A DNA stretch of 64,000 nt from Streptomyces wedmorensis (GTDB lineage: Bacteria; Actinomycetota; Actinomycetes; Streptomycetales; Streptomycetaceae). Within the stretch, counting starts at the first letter, position 1, and each line of letters opens with the position of its first letter. The position numbers and the translations under genes were made by a program. Shown here piece by piece: positions 15,211 to 24,033 of this stretch. The notes beneath the pieces are model-generated. The model ran no database searches. It had not been told where the DNA came from and worked only from the letters and a program-made list of their open reading frames with translations. The stretch spans positions 147,198-211,197 of the forward strand of contig NZ_JNWK01000017.1 in NCBI RefSeq assembly GCF_000716445.1, read 5' to 3'.

Positions 15211-16647
15211 ATGCCCACGCCTGCCACCCCCTCCCGACAGCTCGCTCTCGGCGTCCTCGCCACCGGGATGCTGATGACGGTCCTCGACGGCAGCATCGTG
15301 ACCGTCGCGATGCCCGCCGTTCAGGAGGACCTCGGATTCACGCCCGTCGGCCTCAGCTGGGTCGTGAACGCGTACCTGATCGCGTTCGGGTCGCTGCTGC
15401 TCCTCGCCGGCCGCCTCGGCGACCTGATCGGGCGGAAGCGGATGTTCCTCGCCGGGACCGGGATCTTCACCGCCGCGTCGCTCCTCGCGGGGGTCGCCGC
15501 GTCCCCCGGCGTCCTGATCGCCGCCCGCTTCCTGCAGGGCGTCGGCAGCGCGATGTCGTCCGCGGTCAGCCTCGGCATCCTCGTGACCCTGTTCACCGCC
15601 CAGCGCGAACGGGCCAAGGCCATCGCGGTGTTCAGCTTCACCGGCGCCGCGGGCGCGTCCATCGGACAGGTCCTCGGCGGCGTGCTCACCGACGCGCTCA
15701 CCTGGAACTGGATCTTCTTCATCAACCTGCCCATCGGCGCCGCCACGCTGCTCGTCGCCCTGCGCGCCCTCCCCGCCGACAAGGGCCTCGGATCCAAGGC
15801 CGGAGCCGACGTCATCGGCGCACTGCTCGTCACCTCGGGCCTGATGGCCGGCATCTACGCGGTCGTCAAGATCGAGGAGTACGGGGCCGGTTCGGCCCGC
15901 ACCCTGGGTCTCGGCGGCCTCGCCCTCGCCCTGCTCGCCGGCTTCCTCGTCCGCCAGGCCCGCACCGCGAACCCCCTCATGCCGCTCCGGATCCTCCGCT
16001 CCCGCAGCGTCGCCGGCGCGAACGTCGTCCAGATGCTGATGGTCGCCGCGCTGTTCTCCTTCCAGATCCTCGTCGCCCTCTACCTGCAGAAGGTCCGCGG
16101 ATACGGCGCCGCCGAGACCGGCCTCGCGATGCTGCCCGCCGCCGCCGTCATCGGAGCGGTCTCCCTGGGCGTCTCGGCCCGCCTCATCGCCCGCTTCGGC
16201 GAACGGAACGTCCTGCTCACCGGCATCGTCATGCTCGTCGGCGTCCTCGGCCTGCTGACCCGCGTCCCCGTCGACGCCTCGTACGCCACCGACCTGCTGC
16301 CGGTGATGCTCCTCGCCGCCGGGTTCGGACTGGCCCTCCCCGCCCTCACCTCGCTCGCCATGTCGGGCGCCGACGAGGCGGACGCGGGCCTCGCCTCCGG
16401 CCTGTTCAACACCACCCAGCAGATCGGCATGGCCGTCGGCGTCGCCGTCCTGTCCACCCTGGCCGCCACCCGCACCGAGACCCTCACCGCCGCCGGCCGC
16501 CCCGCCGCCGAGGCGCTCACCGGCGGCTACCACCTCGCCTTCGCCGTCGGCACGGGCCTCCTCCTCGTCGCCCTGGCGGTGGCCGCCACCGTCCTGCGCC
16601 CGGCCACGGCCTCCGCCGACAGGACGCGGATGACAATGGCGGCATGA
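15211..16647 (+). CDS. MFS drug exporter, DHA2 (EmrB/QacA) family
   Basis: 478-aa, 14-segment MFS transporter. Motif D1/A region is clear (LLLLAGRLGDLIGRKRMFLAG) and motif C is present in TGAAGASIGQVLGGVLTD. These antiporters export lipophilic drugs or native antibiotics in exchange for protons. ATG 15211 follows AGGAG at about 9 nt, inside a hairpin. The upstream MarR protein is the likely repressor. Its stop overlaps the start of the WYL regulator by 4 bp (ATGA), so both are translated from one message. Confidence 0.93.
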   Translation: MPTPATPSRQLALGVLATGMLMTVLDGSIVTVAMPAVQEDLGFTPVGLSWVVNAYLIAFGSLLLLAGRLGDLIGRKRMFLAGTGIFTAASLLAGVAASPGVLIAARFLQGVGSAMSSAVSLGILVTLFTAQRERAKAIAVFSFTGAAGASIGQVLGGVLTDALTWNWIFFINLPIGAATLLVALRALPADKGLGSKAGADVIGALLVTSGLMAGIYAVVKIEEYGAGSARTLGLGGLALALLAGFLVRQARTANPLMPLRILRSRSVAGANVVQMLMVAALFSFQILVALYLQKVRGYGAAETGLAMLPAAAVIGAVSLGVSARLIARFGERNVLLTGIVMLVGVLGLLTRVPVDASYATDLLPVMLLAAGFGLALPALTSLAMSGADEADAGLASGLFNTTQQIGMAVGVAVLSTLAATRTETLTAAGRPAAEALTGGYHLAFAVGTGLLLVALAVAATVLRPATASADRTRMTMAA

Positions 16648-17585
16648 GAGCCGATCGACTCGTCGCCGCCCTGCTCTTCCTCCAGACCAGGCAGCGGGTC
16701 ACCGCCGCCGAACTCGCCGCCGAACTGGACGTGTCCGAACGGACCGCCCGCCGGGACCTCGAAGCGCTCGCGAGCGCCGGGGTCCCGGTCTACTCCCAGG
16801 CCGGCCAGGGCGGCGGCTGGTCGCTCGTCGGCGGAGCCCGTACCGACCTGACCGGCCTGACAGCACCCGAGATCCGCGAACTGTTCCTGCTGACGGGGCC
16901 CGACGCCGGTGCGAGCCCCCGGACCCGGACCGCCCTGCGGAAGCTCGTACGGGCCCTCCCCGCACCGCTCAGGGACGGCGCCGAGGCCGCCGCCCGCGCC
17001 GGGGTCGCCGACGGCACCGACTGGGCGGGCACGGACACGGAGGAACCCCTGCTGGCCCCGGTCCAACGGGCCGTGGTCGAGGGGCGCGAGCTCAGGATCG
17101 GGTACGCCAGGCCCGGCCGGGACCCGCACGAGCGGACCGTCCGGCCGCTCGGGATCGCCGCCAAGGCCGGCGTCCGCTACCTCGTCGCCGACACCGAGCA
17201 CGGCCTCCGCACCTTCCGCGTCGGCCGCGTCACCTCCGTCGCCGAGACCGGCAACCCCGTCGTACGGCCCGAGGGCTTCGACCTCGCCACCGCCTGGCGC
17301 GCCCTCGCCGCCCGCATGGAGGACCGGCTGGTCGCCGTGACCGTACGCGGACGGGCCGCACCCGGCACCGAACCCGTCCTGGAAGGCCTGCTCGGCGGGC
17401 GCGTACGGTACGGCGAACGCACCGCGGACGGCTGGACGGCCATCGAGGCCGACGGCCCCTCCCCCGAGGTCGTCGCCGCCCGGCTCGCCGGCCTCGGCGC
17501 CCGCGTCGAACTCCACGACCCGCCCGAGGCCCGCGCCGCCCTCGCCCGCATCGGCGCCGAACTCACAGCGCTGTACGGGACCTGA
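16644..17585 (+). CDS. WYL-domain transcriptional regulator
   Basis: 313 aa. The N-terminal winged helix (HTH_11: MRADRLVAALLFLQTRQRVTAAELAAELDVSERTARRDLEALASAG region) is followed by the WYL domain (about 135-220; the signature appears as LRIGYARPG, then VRYLVADTEHGLRTFRVGRV) and a C-terminal WCX-like extension. WYL proteins sense small ligands or nucleic acid. It starts at ATG 16644 with a 4-bp overlap on the MFS gene. Co-transcription with the pump suggests that it controls or responds to the exported substrate, which is inference. Confidence 0.9.
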   Translation: MRADRLVAALLFLQTRQRVTAAELAAELDVSERTARRDLEALASAGVPVYSQAGQGGGWSLVGGARTDLTGLTAPEIRELFLLTGPDAGASPRTRTALRKLVRALPAPLRDGAEAAARAGVADGTDWAGTDTEEPLLAPVQRAVVEGRELRIGYARPGRDPHERTVRPLGIAAKAGVRYLVADTEHGLRTFRVGRVTSVAETGNPVVRPEGFDLATAWRALAARMEDRLVAVTVRGRAAPGTEPVLEGLLGGRVRYGERTADGWTAIEADGPSPEVVAARLAGLGARVELHDPPEARAALARIGAELTALYGT

Positions 17586-17609
17586 GCACCGGGGAACCGC
17601 CCCCCGGGC

Positions 17610-18854
17610 TCAGAAGATGTCGGGCGAGAACGGCCGCAGCGGCGTACGGAACAGCAGGTCGGCCCGGGCCGCCGCGCCCGCCGTCGCCTCCTCCACGCGC
17701 CCCAGCCGGGCCAGCCGTACCGCCGACTCGTCGCCGAACGCCAGCGTGGCCGACTCGGCCACGTCGAAGGCGAGATCGGCCGACTCGGAGGTACGGACAC
17801 AGGACGCGCCCGCCGGGGAGGCGTCCAGCCGGAACCGGCCGCCGGCCAGACCGTCCGCGTCCCGCACGTCCAGGACGAGACTCCCCTCCACCGGATACGT
17901 CCGGCTCTCCAGGACCCGGACGACGTCCAGGACCCGGACCCACAGCATGTCCACGTACGTCAGCGTCCGCGCCGCGCGCGGGTCCGGCAGCAGCAGCGGC
18001 AGCGGGTCGTCGGGCGCCCGGTAGCCGGAGCGGACCGTGGCGATCCAGTCGATCGAGCAGAGGTAGTGCCACAGGGCGCGCTCGGCGGCCGGGGTGAACG
18101 CGATCAGGTCCCGCACGGTCGCCGTGTTCACCGGCTGCTTCGCGTCGTCCCACTTGTCGTCGGCCGAGTACGACACGTACCCCTCGACCTCACCGGACTC
18201 CGCCCGGTACATCGCGTAGTACGGCTCCCGCCACGGCTCGCTCTGGTGTCCCAGGCCCGTGCCGAGCTCCCAGCCGCGCGCGTCGCGGTCGGTGACCCCG
18301 GCGCGGACCGCGGCGAGCCGCCGGTGCACCTCGGGGCCCACCTTGCGGATCTCCTCGCCGTCGGTGAGGTCGATCCGGCCGCCGTCCTCCGGGCTGCCCG
18401 AACGACGCGGGTCGAGACCGGCCCGGCGCACGTCCACGCTCCACTCGGCGGCCCAGCTCGCCGGACCGAAGCCGTACCGCCCGTAGATCGGGTACTCGGC
18501 GGCGATCAGGGTCGCGATCGCGTCCCCGCGCTCCTTCGCGGCGGCGAGGTCCACGCTCATCATCCGGCTCAGCAGGCCGCGCCTGCGATGCGTCGGCGAG
18601 ACGGTGACCTGGGTGATCGCGTCGGCGGTGAGGCTGCCGCCGCCGACGGTGCTGACCTCCTGCCGGAACGACCGGAAGGTGGCGACGATCCGGTCCCGGT
18701 CGAAGGCCCCGAGCGTCCGCCCGAGGTCCGCGTGCGCCAGCCGGTCCGCCACCTCCGCGTCCGACACGACGGGCGGCCGCAGGAAGCCGGTCCGCAAGGC
18801 CCGCTGCCAGTCGGGGAACTCGGACTCGGCCACCGTGCGCACGTCGACAGTCAT
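17610..18854 (-). CDS. Eis-like GNAT N-acetyltransferase
   Basis: 414 aa, matching the Eis (enhanced intracellular survival) family of two tandem GNAT domains plus a sterol-carrier-like C-terminal domain. The acetyl-CoA motif A is [20 protein letters not shown] (about residues 80-99), followed by [13 protein letters not shown]. The free C-terminal carboxylate of Phe, needed as a catalytic base in Eis proteins, is conserved (the protein ends PDIF). Mycobacterial Eis acetylates aminoglycosides at several amines; the natural Streptomyces substrate is unknown. Convergent with the WYL gene (24 bp apart). Confidence 0.92.
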   Translation of the reverse strand: MTVDVRTVAESEFPDWQRALRTGFLRPPVVSDAEVADRLAHADLGRTLGAFDRDRIVATFRSFRQEVSTVGGGSLTADAITQVTVSPTHRRRGLLSRMMSVDLAAAKERGDAIATLIAAEYPIYGRYGFGPASWAAEWSVDVRRAGLDPRRSGSPEDGGRIDLTDGEEIRKVGPEVHRRLAAVRAGVTDRDARGWELGTGLGHQSEPWREPYYAMYRAESGEVEGYVSYSADDKWDDAKQPVNTATVRDLIAFTPAAERALWHYLCSIDWIATVRSGYRAPDDPLPLLLPDPRAARTLTYVDMLWVRVLDVVRVLESRTYPVEGSLVLDVRDADGLAGGRFRLDASPAGASCVRTSESADLAFDVAESATLAFGDESAVRLARLGRVEEATAGAAARADLLFRTPLRPFSPDIF

Positions 18855-18925
18855 CCTTCGACCCTATGCACGCGCCCCGCACCCCGCACCCGAGTTTCCC
18901 CGGCCCCCGCGCACCGGCGGACCGC

Positions 18926-19546
18926 TCACGCCAGCAGGTCGTCGACCTGGGCCTCGCCGTCGCGGTAGCGGCGGGCGATCTCCGCGCTGCAGTCGTCGGC
19001 GGTCCGCTGGAGGTGTTGCCGACGACGCGAGACCTGCTGCTCGTACCCGGCCAGGCGGCCCATCGCCGCGTGCAGCTCGTCGTCCGTGCGGGCCGTCAGG
19101 TCCGACAGCTCGACCTCCGACAGCATCTCGGCCGCGAGCCGCCGGTACTCCTCGCCGCGCGGCGTCGACAGCGTCACGTGCCGGGCCGAGGTGCGGTGCC
19201 GCGACGGCACGTCCGCGAGGATCTCGGACAGCCGGTCGAGGACCGGGGCCTCCGGATCGGTCCGCCGCGCCAGCTCGGCCCGCAGGATGTCGATCCGGCC
19301 CTGGAGCATCCGCCGTACGTAACTCAGGTCGGCCTCGTCGCTCTGCGCCTCACGCCGCAGGGTGCGCAGCTCCGGCAGCCGCAGGACACCGAGGTCGGGC
19401 CGCGCCGCCTCCGGCAGGGCGGTCTCGGCGGTCCGCTGCACGGGTGGGCGCGTCACGGGGCCTTCGCCCGGTCCTCCGCCCGGGAATCCGGAGCGGATCA
19501 GCGGTACGGGACCGGACGGCGTCGGCCCGGTGCCAGGTGCACTCAT
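18926..19546 (-). CDS. rsiG: RsiG, c-di-GMP-dependent anti-sigma factor for sigma-WhiG
   Basis: 206 aa. RsiG holds sporulation sigma factor WhiG inactive when loaded with a c-di-GMP dimer, so that low c-di-GMP allows spore formation. Both known nucleotide motifs E(X)3S(X)2R(X)3Q(X)3D are intact: E71-S75-R78-Q82-D86 and E169-S173-R176-Q180-D184, each in a long helix of the antiparallel coiled coil. ATG 19546 is preceded by GAGGGGACG. The N-terminal 45 residues are Pro/Gly-rich and probably disordered. It is divergent from dtd; whiG itself is not in this window. Confidence 0.93.
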   Translation of the reverse strand: MSAPGTGPTPSGPVPLIRSGFPGGGPGEGPVTRPPVQRTAETALPEAARPDLGVLRLPELRTLRREAQSDEADLSYVRRMLQGRIDILRAELARRTDPEAPVLDRLSEILADVPSRHRTSARHVTLSTPRGEEYRRLAAEMLSEVELSDLTARTDDELHAAMGRLAGYEQQVSRRRQHLQRTADDCSAEIARRYRDGEAQVDDLLA

Positions 19547-19684
19547 GAGAATCGTCCCCTCGACCGGTGCGGAGCCGCACCGCCTCTCCGCATGGTGCCA
19601 CTCCTGCGCGGGCGCGTGCAGGCGCTCTGCACCCGTTCGGCCCCTCGTCCTTCGGACCGCTGCCCACTCGGTAGGTTGGTACGC

Positions 19685-20110
19685 ATGCGAGCAGTGGTGC
19701 AGAGGGTCGACGGCGCGAGCGTCGTCGTCGCAGGGGAGACCGTCGGTGAGATCACCGGCGAGGGGCTGTGCGTGCTGGTCGGGGTGACCCACGACGACAC
19801 CCCGGAGAAGGCCGCCCAATTGGCCAGAAAGCTCTGGTCCGTCCGGGTGCTGGACGGCGAGAAGTCGTGCTCCGACGTGAACGCGCCGCTCCTCGTCATC
19901 TCCCAGTTCACGCTCTACGGAGACGCCCGCAAGGGCCGCCGCCCCACCTGGAACGCCGCCGCGCCCGGCCCGGTCGCCGAGCCCCTCGTCGACGAGGTCG
20001 TCGCTCAGCTGCGGCAGTTGGGCGCCCGCGTGGAGACGGGCCGCTTCGGAGCGGACATGCGCGTCTCGCTCACGAACCACGGCCCGTTCACGGTGCTCAT
20101 CGACGTGTGA
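19685..20110 (+). CDS. dtd: D-aminoacyl-tRNA deacylase
   Basis: Removes D-amino acids wrongly attached to tRNA in the cytoplasm. 141 aa, full family length. The two hallmark motifs are SQFTLYGD (residues 73-80) and NHGPFT (131-136), whose Gly-cisPro pair rejects L-amino acids. Start ATG 19685 gives the invariant MRAVVQRV N-terminus. Divergent from rsiG and convergent with the ygfZ-type gene, 11 bp away. Confidence 0.97.
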   Translation: MRAVVQRVDGASVVVAGETVGEITGEGLCVLVGVTHDDTPEKAAQLARKLWSVRVLDGEKSCSDVNAPLLVISQFTLYGDARKGRRPTWNAAAPGPVAEPLVDEVVAQLRQLGARVETGRFGADMRVSLTNHGPFTVLIDV

Positions 20111-20121
20111 CCCGCCGGCGT

Positions 20122-21102
20122 CTACGGCTCGACGACCGTCTCCTGCGCGGCCGCCGTCGTCCCGGCGATCAGCGGAGCGTCCACCGGCACGTTCCGCTTC
20201 ACCAGGGCGAGGGCGATCGGGCCCAGCTCGTGGTGGCGTACGGCGGTCGTCACGAAGCCGAGCTGCCGGCCCTCCTCACCGTCGGCGGCGAGCCGGACGG
20301 GCGTGCCGTGCCCCGGCAGCAGCACCTCGCTGCCGTCCAGGTGGAGGAAGACGAGCCGGCGCGGCGGCTTCCCGAGGTTCTGCACCCGTGCCACGGTCTC
20401 CTGACCCCGGTAGCAGCCCTTCTGGAGGTGGACGGCGCTGCCGATGAGGCCGATCTCGTGCGGGATGGTCCGGTGGTCCGTCTCGAAGCCGAGCCGGGGC
20501 CGGTGCGCCTCGACCCGCAGCGCCTCGTACGCGAGGAGCCCGGCGGCCGGACCGTGCGAGGCCGCGAAGGACTCCAGGTCGGCGCGGGGCAGGAACAGGT
20601 CGCGGCCGTGCGCGGTCTCCCGTACGACCACGCCCTCGGGCGCCTCGGCGACGGAACCGGCCGGGAGGTGGACGACCGCGATGTCCTCCGTACGGTCGGC
20701 GACCTCCACCCGGTAGAAGAACTTCATCGACTCCAGGTAGGCGACGAGCTCCTCCCGCGTCCCCGGCTCGACGTGCGCCCACACCGTCTCGCCGTCGTCG
20801 ACGAGGTAGAGGGCGTGCTCGATGTGCCCGTTCGCGGAGAGGATCAGCGCGTCGGTCGCCCGCCCTGCCGGCAGGTCGGTCATGTACTGGGTGAGGAGCA
20901 GGTGCAGCCAGCTCAGCCGGTCGTCACCGGTGACGGCGATGACACCGCGGTGCGACAGGTCGACGAAACCGTCGCCTTCGGCGAGGGCGCGCTGCTCACG
21001 GAAGAGGTCGCCGTAGTGCGCGGCGACGCCTTCGTCGCGGCCTTCGGCGGCGACGGCACCGGGCAGGGACAGCAGAGGGCTGGTCGTTGAATGTCGCTGC
21101 AT
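20122..21102 (-). CDS. ygfZ: YgfZ/CAF17-type folate-binding Fe-S maturation protein
   Basis: 326 aa, related to the GcvT aminomethyltransferase fold. The family signature KGCYRGQETVAR (K-G-C-Y-x-G-Q-E) is intact near residue 235. YgfZ proteins use tetrahydrofolate to assist assembly or repair of certain iron-sulfur enzymes. It starts at ATG 21102, 9 bp after the nur gene, and is the last gene of a leftward set with the 32-aa membrane protein, the nitrobindin-like protein and nur. Confidence 0.92.
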   Translation of the reverse strand: MQRHSTTSPLLSLPGAVAAEGRDEGVAAHYGDLFREQRALAEGDGFVDLSHRGVIAVTGDDRLSWLHLLLTQYMTDLPAGRATDALILSANGHIEHALYLVDDGETVWAHVEPGTREELVAYLESMKFFYRVEVADRTEDIAVVHLPAGSVAEAPEGVVVRETAHGRDLFLPRADLESFAASHGPAAGLLAYEALRVEAHRPRLGFETDHRTIPHEIGLIGSAVHLQKGCYRGQETVARVQNLGKPPRRLVFLHLDGSEVLLPGHGTPVRLAADGEEGRQLGFVTTAVRHHELGPIALALVKRNVPVDAPLIAGTTAAAQETVVEP

Positions 21103-21111
21103 GGGAAAAGC

Positions 21112-21549
21112 CTACGACTCGGCGGCCGCGACCTTCCCGGCGCAGTCCGCACATCTGCCGAAGATCGCGAAGTGCTTCATGTCCGTCTCGAACCCGAAGG
21201 TCTCGCGGAGCTTCCCGGTGAACTCGGCGGCCACCTCGACGTCCGCCTCGATCACCTCGTCGCAGTCCCGGCAGACCAGGTGCAGATGGTGGTGCCGGTC
21301 CGCGAGGTGGTACGTGGGGGCCCCGTGCCCCAGATGGGCGTGGCTCACCAGCCCGAGCTCCTCCAGGAGCTCCAGGGTCCGGTACACCGTCGAGATGTTC
21401 ACCCCCGACGCGGTCCTGCGGACCTCGACCAGGATGTCGTCGGGCGTCGCGTGCTCCAGCGCGTCGACGGCCTCAAGGACAAGCTGGCGCTGCGGCGTCA
21501 GCCGATAGCCGCGCTGTCGCAGATCGCTCTTCCAGTCGGTGCTCACCAC
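21112..21549 (-). CDS. nur: Nickel-responsive Fur-family repressor
   Basis: 145 aa. All ligands described for S. coelicolor Nur are conserved at the same numbers: M-site His33, His86, His88 and His90, and Ni-site His70, His72 and His126. The winged helix includes SGVNISTVYRTLELLEELGL. With nickel, Nur represses Ni uptake genes and the iron superoxide dismutase gene. GTG 21549 keeps that numbering; a second GTG at 21546 is placed better relative to the SD GGAGGG. The gene lies 51 bp after the nitrobindin-like gene and 9 bp before ygfZ. Confidence 0.95.
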   Translation of the reverse strand: MVSTDWKSDLRQRGYRLTPQRQLVLEAVDALEHATPDDILVEVRRTASGVNISTVYRTLELLEELGLVSHAHLGHGAPTYHLADRHHHLHLVCRDCDEVIEADVEVAAEFTGKLRETFGFETDMKHFAIFGRCADCAGKVAAAES

Positions 21550-21600
21550 GCCCTCCAGTGTAGGAGGGCGCGGCGCGGCACCCCAGACCTTCGGTGGTCT

Positions 21601-22173
21601 CTAACGGAAGAACGCGATGCCGTCGTCGGGCATGTCGGGCAGGTTGCGGGCCATCTCCGCGACCTCCTCCGGCGTGACGACCTTCTTCAGGTGCGCCGAC
21701 ATGTACGGGCGGAGCGGCACCTCGGGGGTCGCCTTCTCGCCCACCCACATCAGGTCGCTCTTCACGTAGCCGTAGAGCCGCTTGCCACCGCTGTACGGGC
21801 CCGAGGCCGCGGTCCGGGCGACGGCGTCCGTCGCCAGGTCGATCTGCGGCTTCTGGTCGGCGAGCTCGCCGTACCAGATCTCGACGATGCCCTGGTCACG
21901 GACCATGACGACCTCGACCTTGCGGTCCTTGTCGATCCGCCAGTAGCCGCTCTCGCTCTCCAGCGGACGGACCTTGTTGCCGTCGTTGTCCAGGACCCAC
22001 GAGTGCGAGTGGTACTCGATGAAGTCCCGGCCGTCGTGACTGAACGTCACGGACTGGCCGAAGTTGCACTTCTCGGCGCCGGGGAAGTCGGAGACACCCG
22101 CGCCCTCCCACGTACCGAGCAGGAACGCGAGGGGGACGAGGTCCGGGTTGAGGTCGGACGGGATCTCGATCAT
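21601..22173 (-). CDS. Nitrobindin-like heme-binding domain protein (FABP family)
   Basis: 190 aa, a small beta-barrel of the DUF1794/nitrobindin family. The hallmark GTWEGAG (about residues 20-26) near the N-terminus is present, followed by FGQSVTFSHDGRDFIEYHSHSWVL. In characterised homologues a His near the C-terminus binds ferric heme that interacts with nitric oxide or peroxynitrite; a candidate His lies in the MSAHLKK segment. It starts at ATG 22173, 28 bp after the 32-aa membrane protein gene, and precedes nur on the same strand. Confidence 0.9.
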   Translation of the reverse strand: MIEIPSDLNPDLVPLAFLLGTWEGAGVSDFPGAEKCNFGQSVTFSHDGRDFIEYHSHSWVLDNDGNKVRPLESESGYWRIDKDRKVEVVMVRDQGIVEIWYGELADQKPQIDLATDAVARTAASGPYSGGKRLYGYVKSDLMWVGEKATPEVPLRPYMSAHLKKVVTPEEVAEMARNLPDMPDDGIAFFR

Positions 22174-22201
22174 GAGCAGCTCTGGCGTTCTCTAGAAGTG
22201 G

Positions 22202-22300
22202 TTACCGCTGGCCCTGGTACAGCTTCTTCACGGCGAGCCCGGTGAAGGCGAGCACGCCGACACAGACGAGGACAAGCAGAGCTTCGAAGAAAACGATCAC
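22202..22300 (-). CDS. 32-aa single-span membrane protein
   Basis: A very small gene with good support: GTG 22300 follows GAGGAG at 6 nt, and the 32-residue product starts with a hydrophobic helix (VFFEALLVLVCVGVLAFTG) and ends in a basic, hydrophilic tail (KKLYQGQR). This is a typical small membrane protein. It is the first gene of the leftward set with the nitrobindin-like protein, nur and ygfZ. Function is not known; similar short proteins can be accessory subunits of membrane complexes. Confidence 0.75.
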   Translation of the reverse strand: MIVFFEALLVLVCVGVLAFTGLAVKKLYQGQR

Positions 22301-22334
22301 GGGATGCTCCTCGGACGAGCGGTGAAGGCAGTAA

Positions 22335-22372
22335 GGGCCGGACCCCAGCTTAGTAGGCGGGGGGCCCGGCCC
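22335..22372 (-). terminator. Terminator of the three-paralogue operon
   Basis: GGGCCGG (22335-22341) pairs with CCGGCCC (22366-22372), extended by CCCC/GGGG inside. It lies 30 bp after the last of three leftward paralogous genes and before the next promoter. Confidence 0.7.
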
Positions 22373-22402
22373 ACTCGGTGAGGTGGGTCTCGCGCGCCCG
22401 CG

Positions 22403-23257
22403 CTACCCCAGCAGCTGGTTCTGCAGCGTGACCGTCTGCTGGAACGGCACCGCGAGCGCCTCGCCCTTCCGCGTCTGCGTGATCAACGCGAGCGTGTCAC
22501 CCGCCTGGACGTAGGCCCAACGGACCTGCTCGGGACCGTAGGGCTTGCGCTCCCAGAAGGCGTCGGCCTTCGTGTCCCGCACCTTGATGCCCTCGGTGAA
22601 GGAGTCCATGACGAAGCCCTCGACCCCGTCGGGCAGCGTCTTGATGCCGACGGTGCCGTAGCCCCCTCGCAGGGTGTCGTCGTAGTACTGCTGCGCGTAC
22701 GCCACCGAGACGAACCGGAGCAGATGGATGCTGGTCCGGGTGCCGTCCGGGGTCGTCCAGGCCCGGGCCGCGATGTGGCGCAGGGCGGAGTCCGCGAGCG
22801 CCTGCTTCATGTCGGCGCGGTACTCCTTCCCGTAGAGGGAGAGGTAGGCGTCCGTGGACACGAACCCGCCGTCCGTCTTCGGGTCGACGGTCGCCCCGAC
22901 CGGCGCGGGCAGCAGCAGCTGCCGCACGTCGGCATGGTGGACCTCTCCCTCGTTGTCGTCGCCGTAGGGGCGCGGCCGGTCCACCGGCAGCGCCGGCAGC
23001 TTGAGCTGCGGGTACTCCCAGCGGCCGTCGCTTTCGGTCGCGAGGCCGGGTACGTCCTCCCGGTCGAGCGCGGTGATCCCCATGGCGGTGCCGGCACCCA
23101 CGCCGCCGCACACGACGACCGTGGCCGTCCAGCGGGCGACGGCCCACAGGACGCGGCGGGACCGTCGGGGCGCGGTGGGCGCGGGAGCGGGTTCGGCCAC
23201 CGGCTCCGGGGCGGGCTCCGCCACGTCGGCGACCGTCACGGTCTGCTGCTCGGTCAT
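22403..23257 (-). CDS. Membrane-anchored protein, paralogue 3 of 3
   Basis: 284 aa. A cytoplasmic Pro/Ala-rich N-terminus (about 35 residues) is followed by one membrane helix (about 38-64) and an extracellular domain. That domain has the shared motif VRQLLLPAPVG, then DGGFVSTDAYLSLYG. I do not recognise a named family. It is the last gene of a three-gene operon of related proteins; its ATG overlaps the stop of the middle gene (ATGA). The repeated plan suggests subunits of one surface complex or three lineage-specific duplicates. Confidence 0.8.
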   Translation of the reverse strand: MTEQQTVTVADVAEPAPEPVAEPAPAPTAPRRSRRVLWAVARWTATVVVCGGVGAGTAMGITALDREDVPGLATESDGRWEYPQLKLPALPVDRPRPYGDDNEGEVHHADVRQLLLPAPVGATVDPKTDGGFVSTDAYLSLYGKEYRADMKQALADSALRHIAARAWTTPDGTRTSIHLLRFVSVAYAQQYYDDTLRGGYGTVGIKTLPDGVEGFVMDSFTEGIKVRDTKADAFWERKPYGPEQVRWAYVQAGDTLALITQTRKGEALAVPFQQTVTLQNQLLG

Positions 23258-24033
23258 ACGTACTCCCCCGGGGAATCGATGTGCCCGAGCTGCTTCGCCA
23301 GCAGCTCGGCGATGGCCTTCCCGTCGAGCGGCGCGGCGCCGTACGCCGCGACGCTGACCAGGAACTCGCCGGTGTAGGCCGTGCACGTCATGCCCCGCAG
23401 CTGGGCCTCCTTCTCCTCCTTGTCGCCCTCGGTGGGCTCGGGGAGGAGGTGGCAGGCGGCGTTCCGCTCGTGGTCCTCGACCTTCGGCCCCTTGCGGAGC
23501 TTCAGATAGCCGGCCAGCTCCGTCCGCAGGGCGTAGAAGTTCCGGACCGCCTTCTTGTCCTTCATGCGCATGACGAGCACCTCCACCTGGACGTCGGCGG
23601 CGATCCCGGCGTACGAGCGCATGGCCATGCCCTGGAGCCCGAGGGCGTCGATCCGCCGCTCGTACTCGCGGCGCTTCTTCCCGTAGACGCCCTTGCCCGT
23701 CGCCTTGAGGAGGTCCGCGGCCTGTCGGGCCCCCAGCTCTCCGTCGTTGCCGTACCCCTCGATGTCCGACCCCAGCCGGTAGCCGACCGGCATGGGCAGG
23801 AGGAGCTTGCTCAGCGGAGTGGAGGCACGCCCCCTGGCTATGCCCTCGGCCGGGTCGTCGGACTCCACCGTCGGCGTGGGCTCCGCCCACGCCACGGTCG
23901 GCGCCGTCCGGTCGGCCCCGTCCGCGGTGACCGCGGTGTACGCGACTCCGCCGCCGATGGTCCCCAGGACGAGGACGGAGACCAGTACGTTCTTCAGGAT
24001 CCGGCGCCGGCGGCTCCCGGGCTTCTCGCTCAC
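23254..24033 (-). CDS. Membrane-anchored protein, paralogue 2 of 3
   Basis: 259 aa. A short basic N-terminus (SEKPGSRRRRILKNV) leads into a membrane helix (about 13-33) and an extracellular domain with the shared motif LSKLLLPMPVG and then DIEGYGNDGE. Two cysteines late in the domain (AACHLL and MTCTAY) could form a disulfide. It starts with GTG 24033, overlapping the previous stop by 4 bp, and its own stop overlaps the next ATG. Function unknown; see the neighbouring paralogues. Confidence 0.8.
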   Translation of the reverse strand: MSEKPGSRRRRILKNVLVSVLVLGTIGGGVAYTAVTADGADRTAPTVAWAEPTPTVESDDPAEGIARGRASTPLSKLLLPMPVGYRLGSDIEGYGNDGELGARQAADLLKATGKGVYGKKRREYERRIDALGLQGMAMRSYAGIAADVQVEVLVMRMKDKKAVRNFYALRTELAGYLKLRKGPKVEDHERNAACHLLPEPTEGDKEEKEAQLRGMTCTAYTGEFLVSVAAYGAAPLDGKAIAELLAKQLGHIDSPGEYV

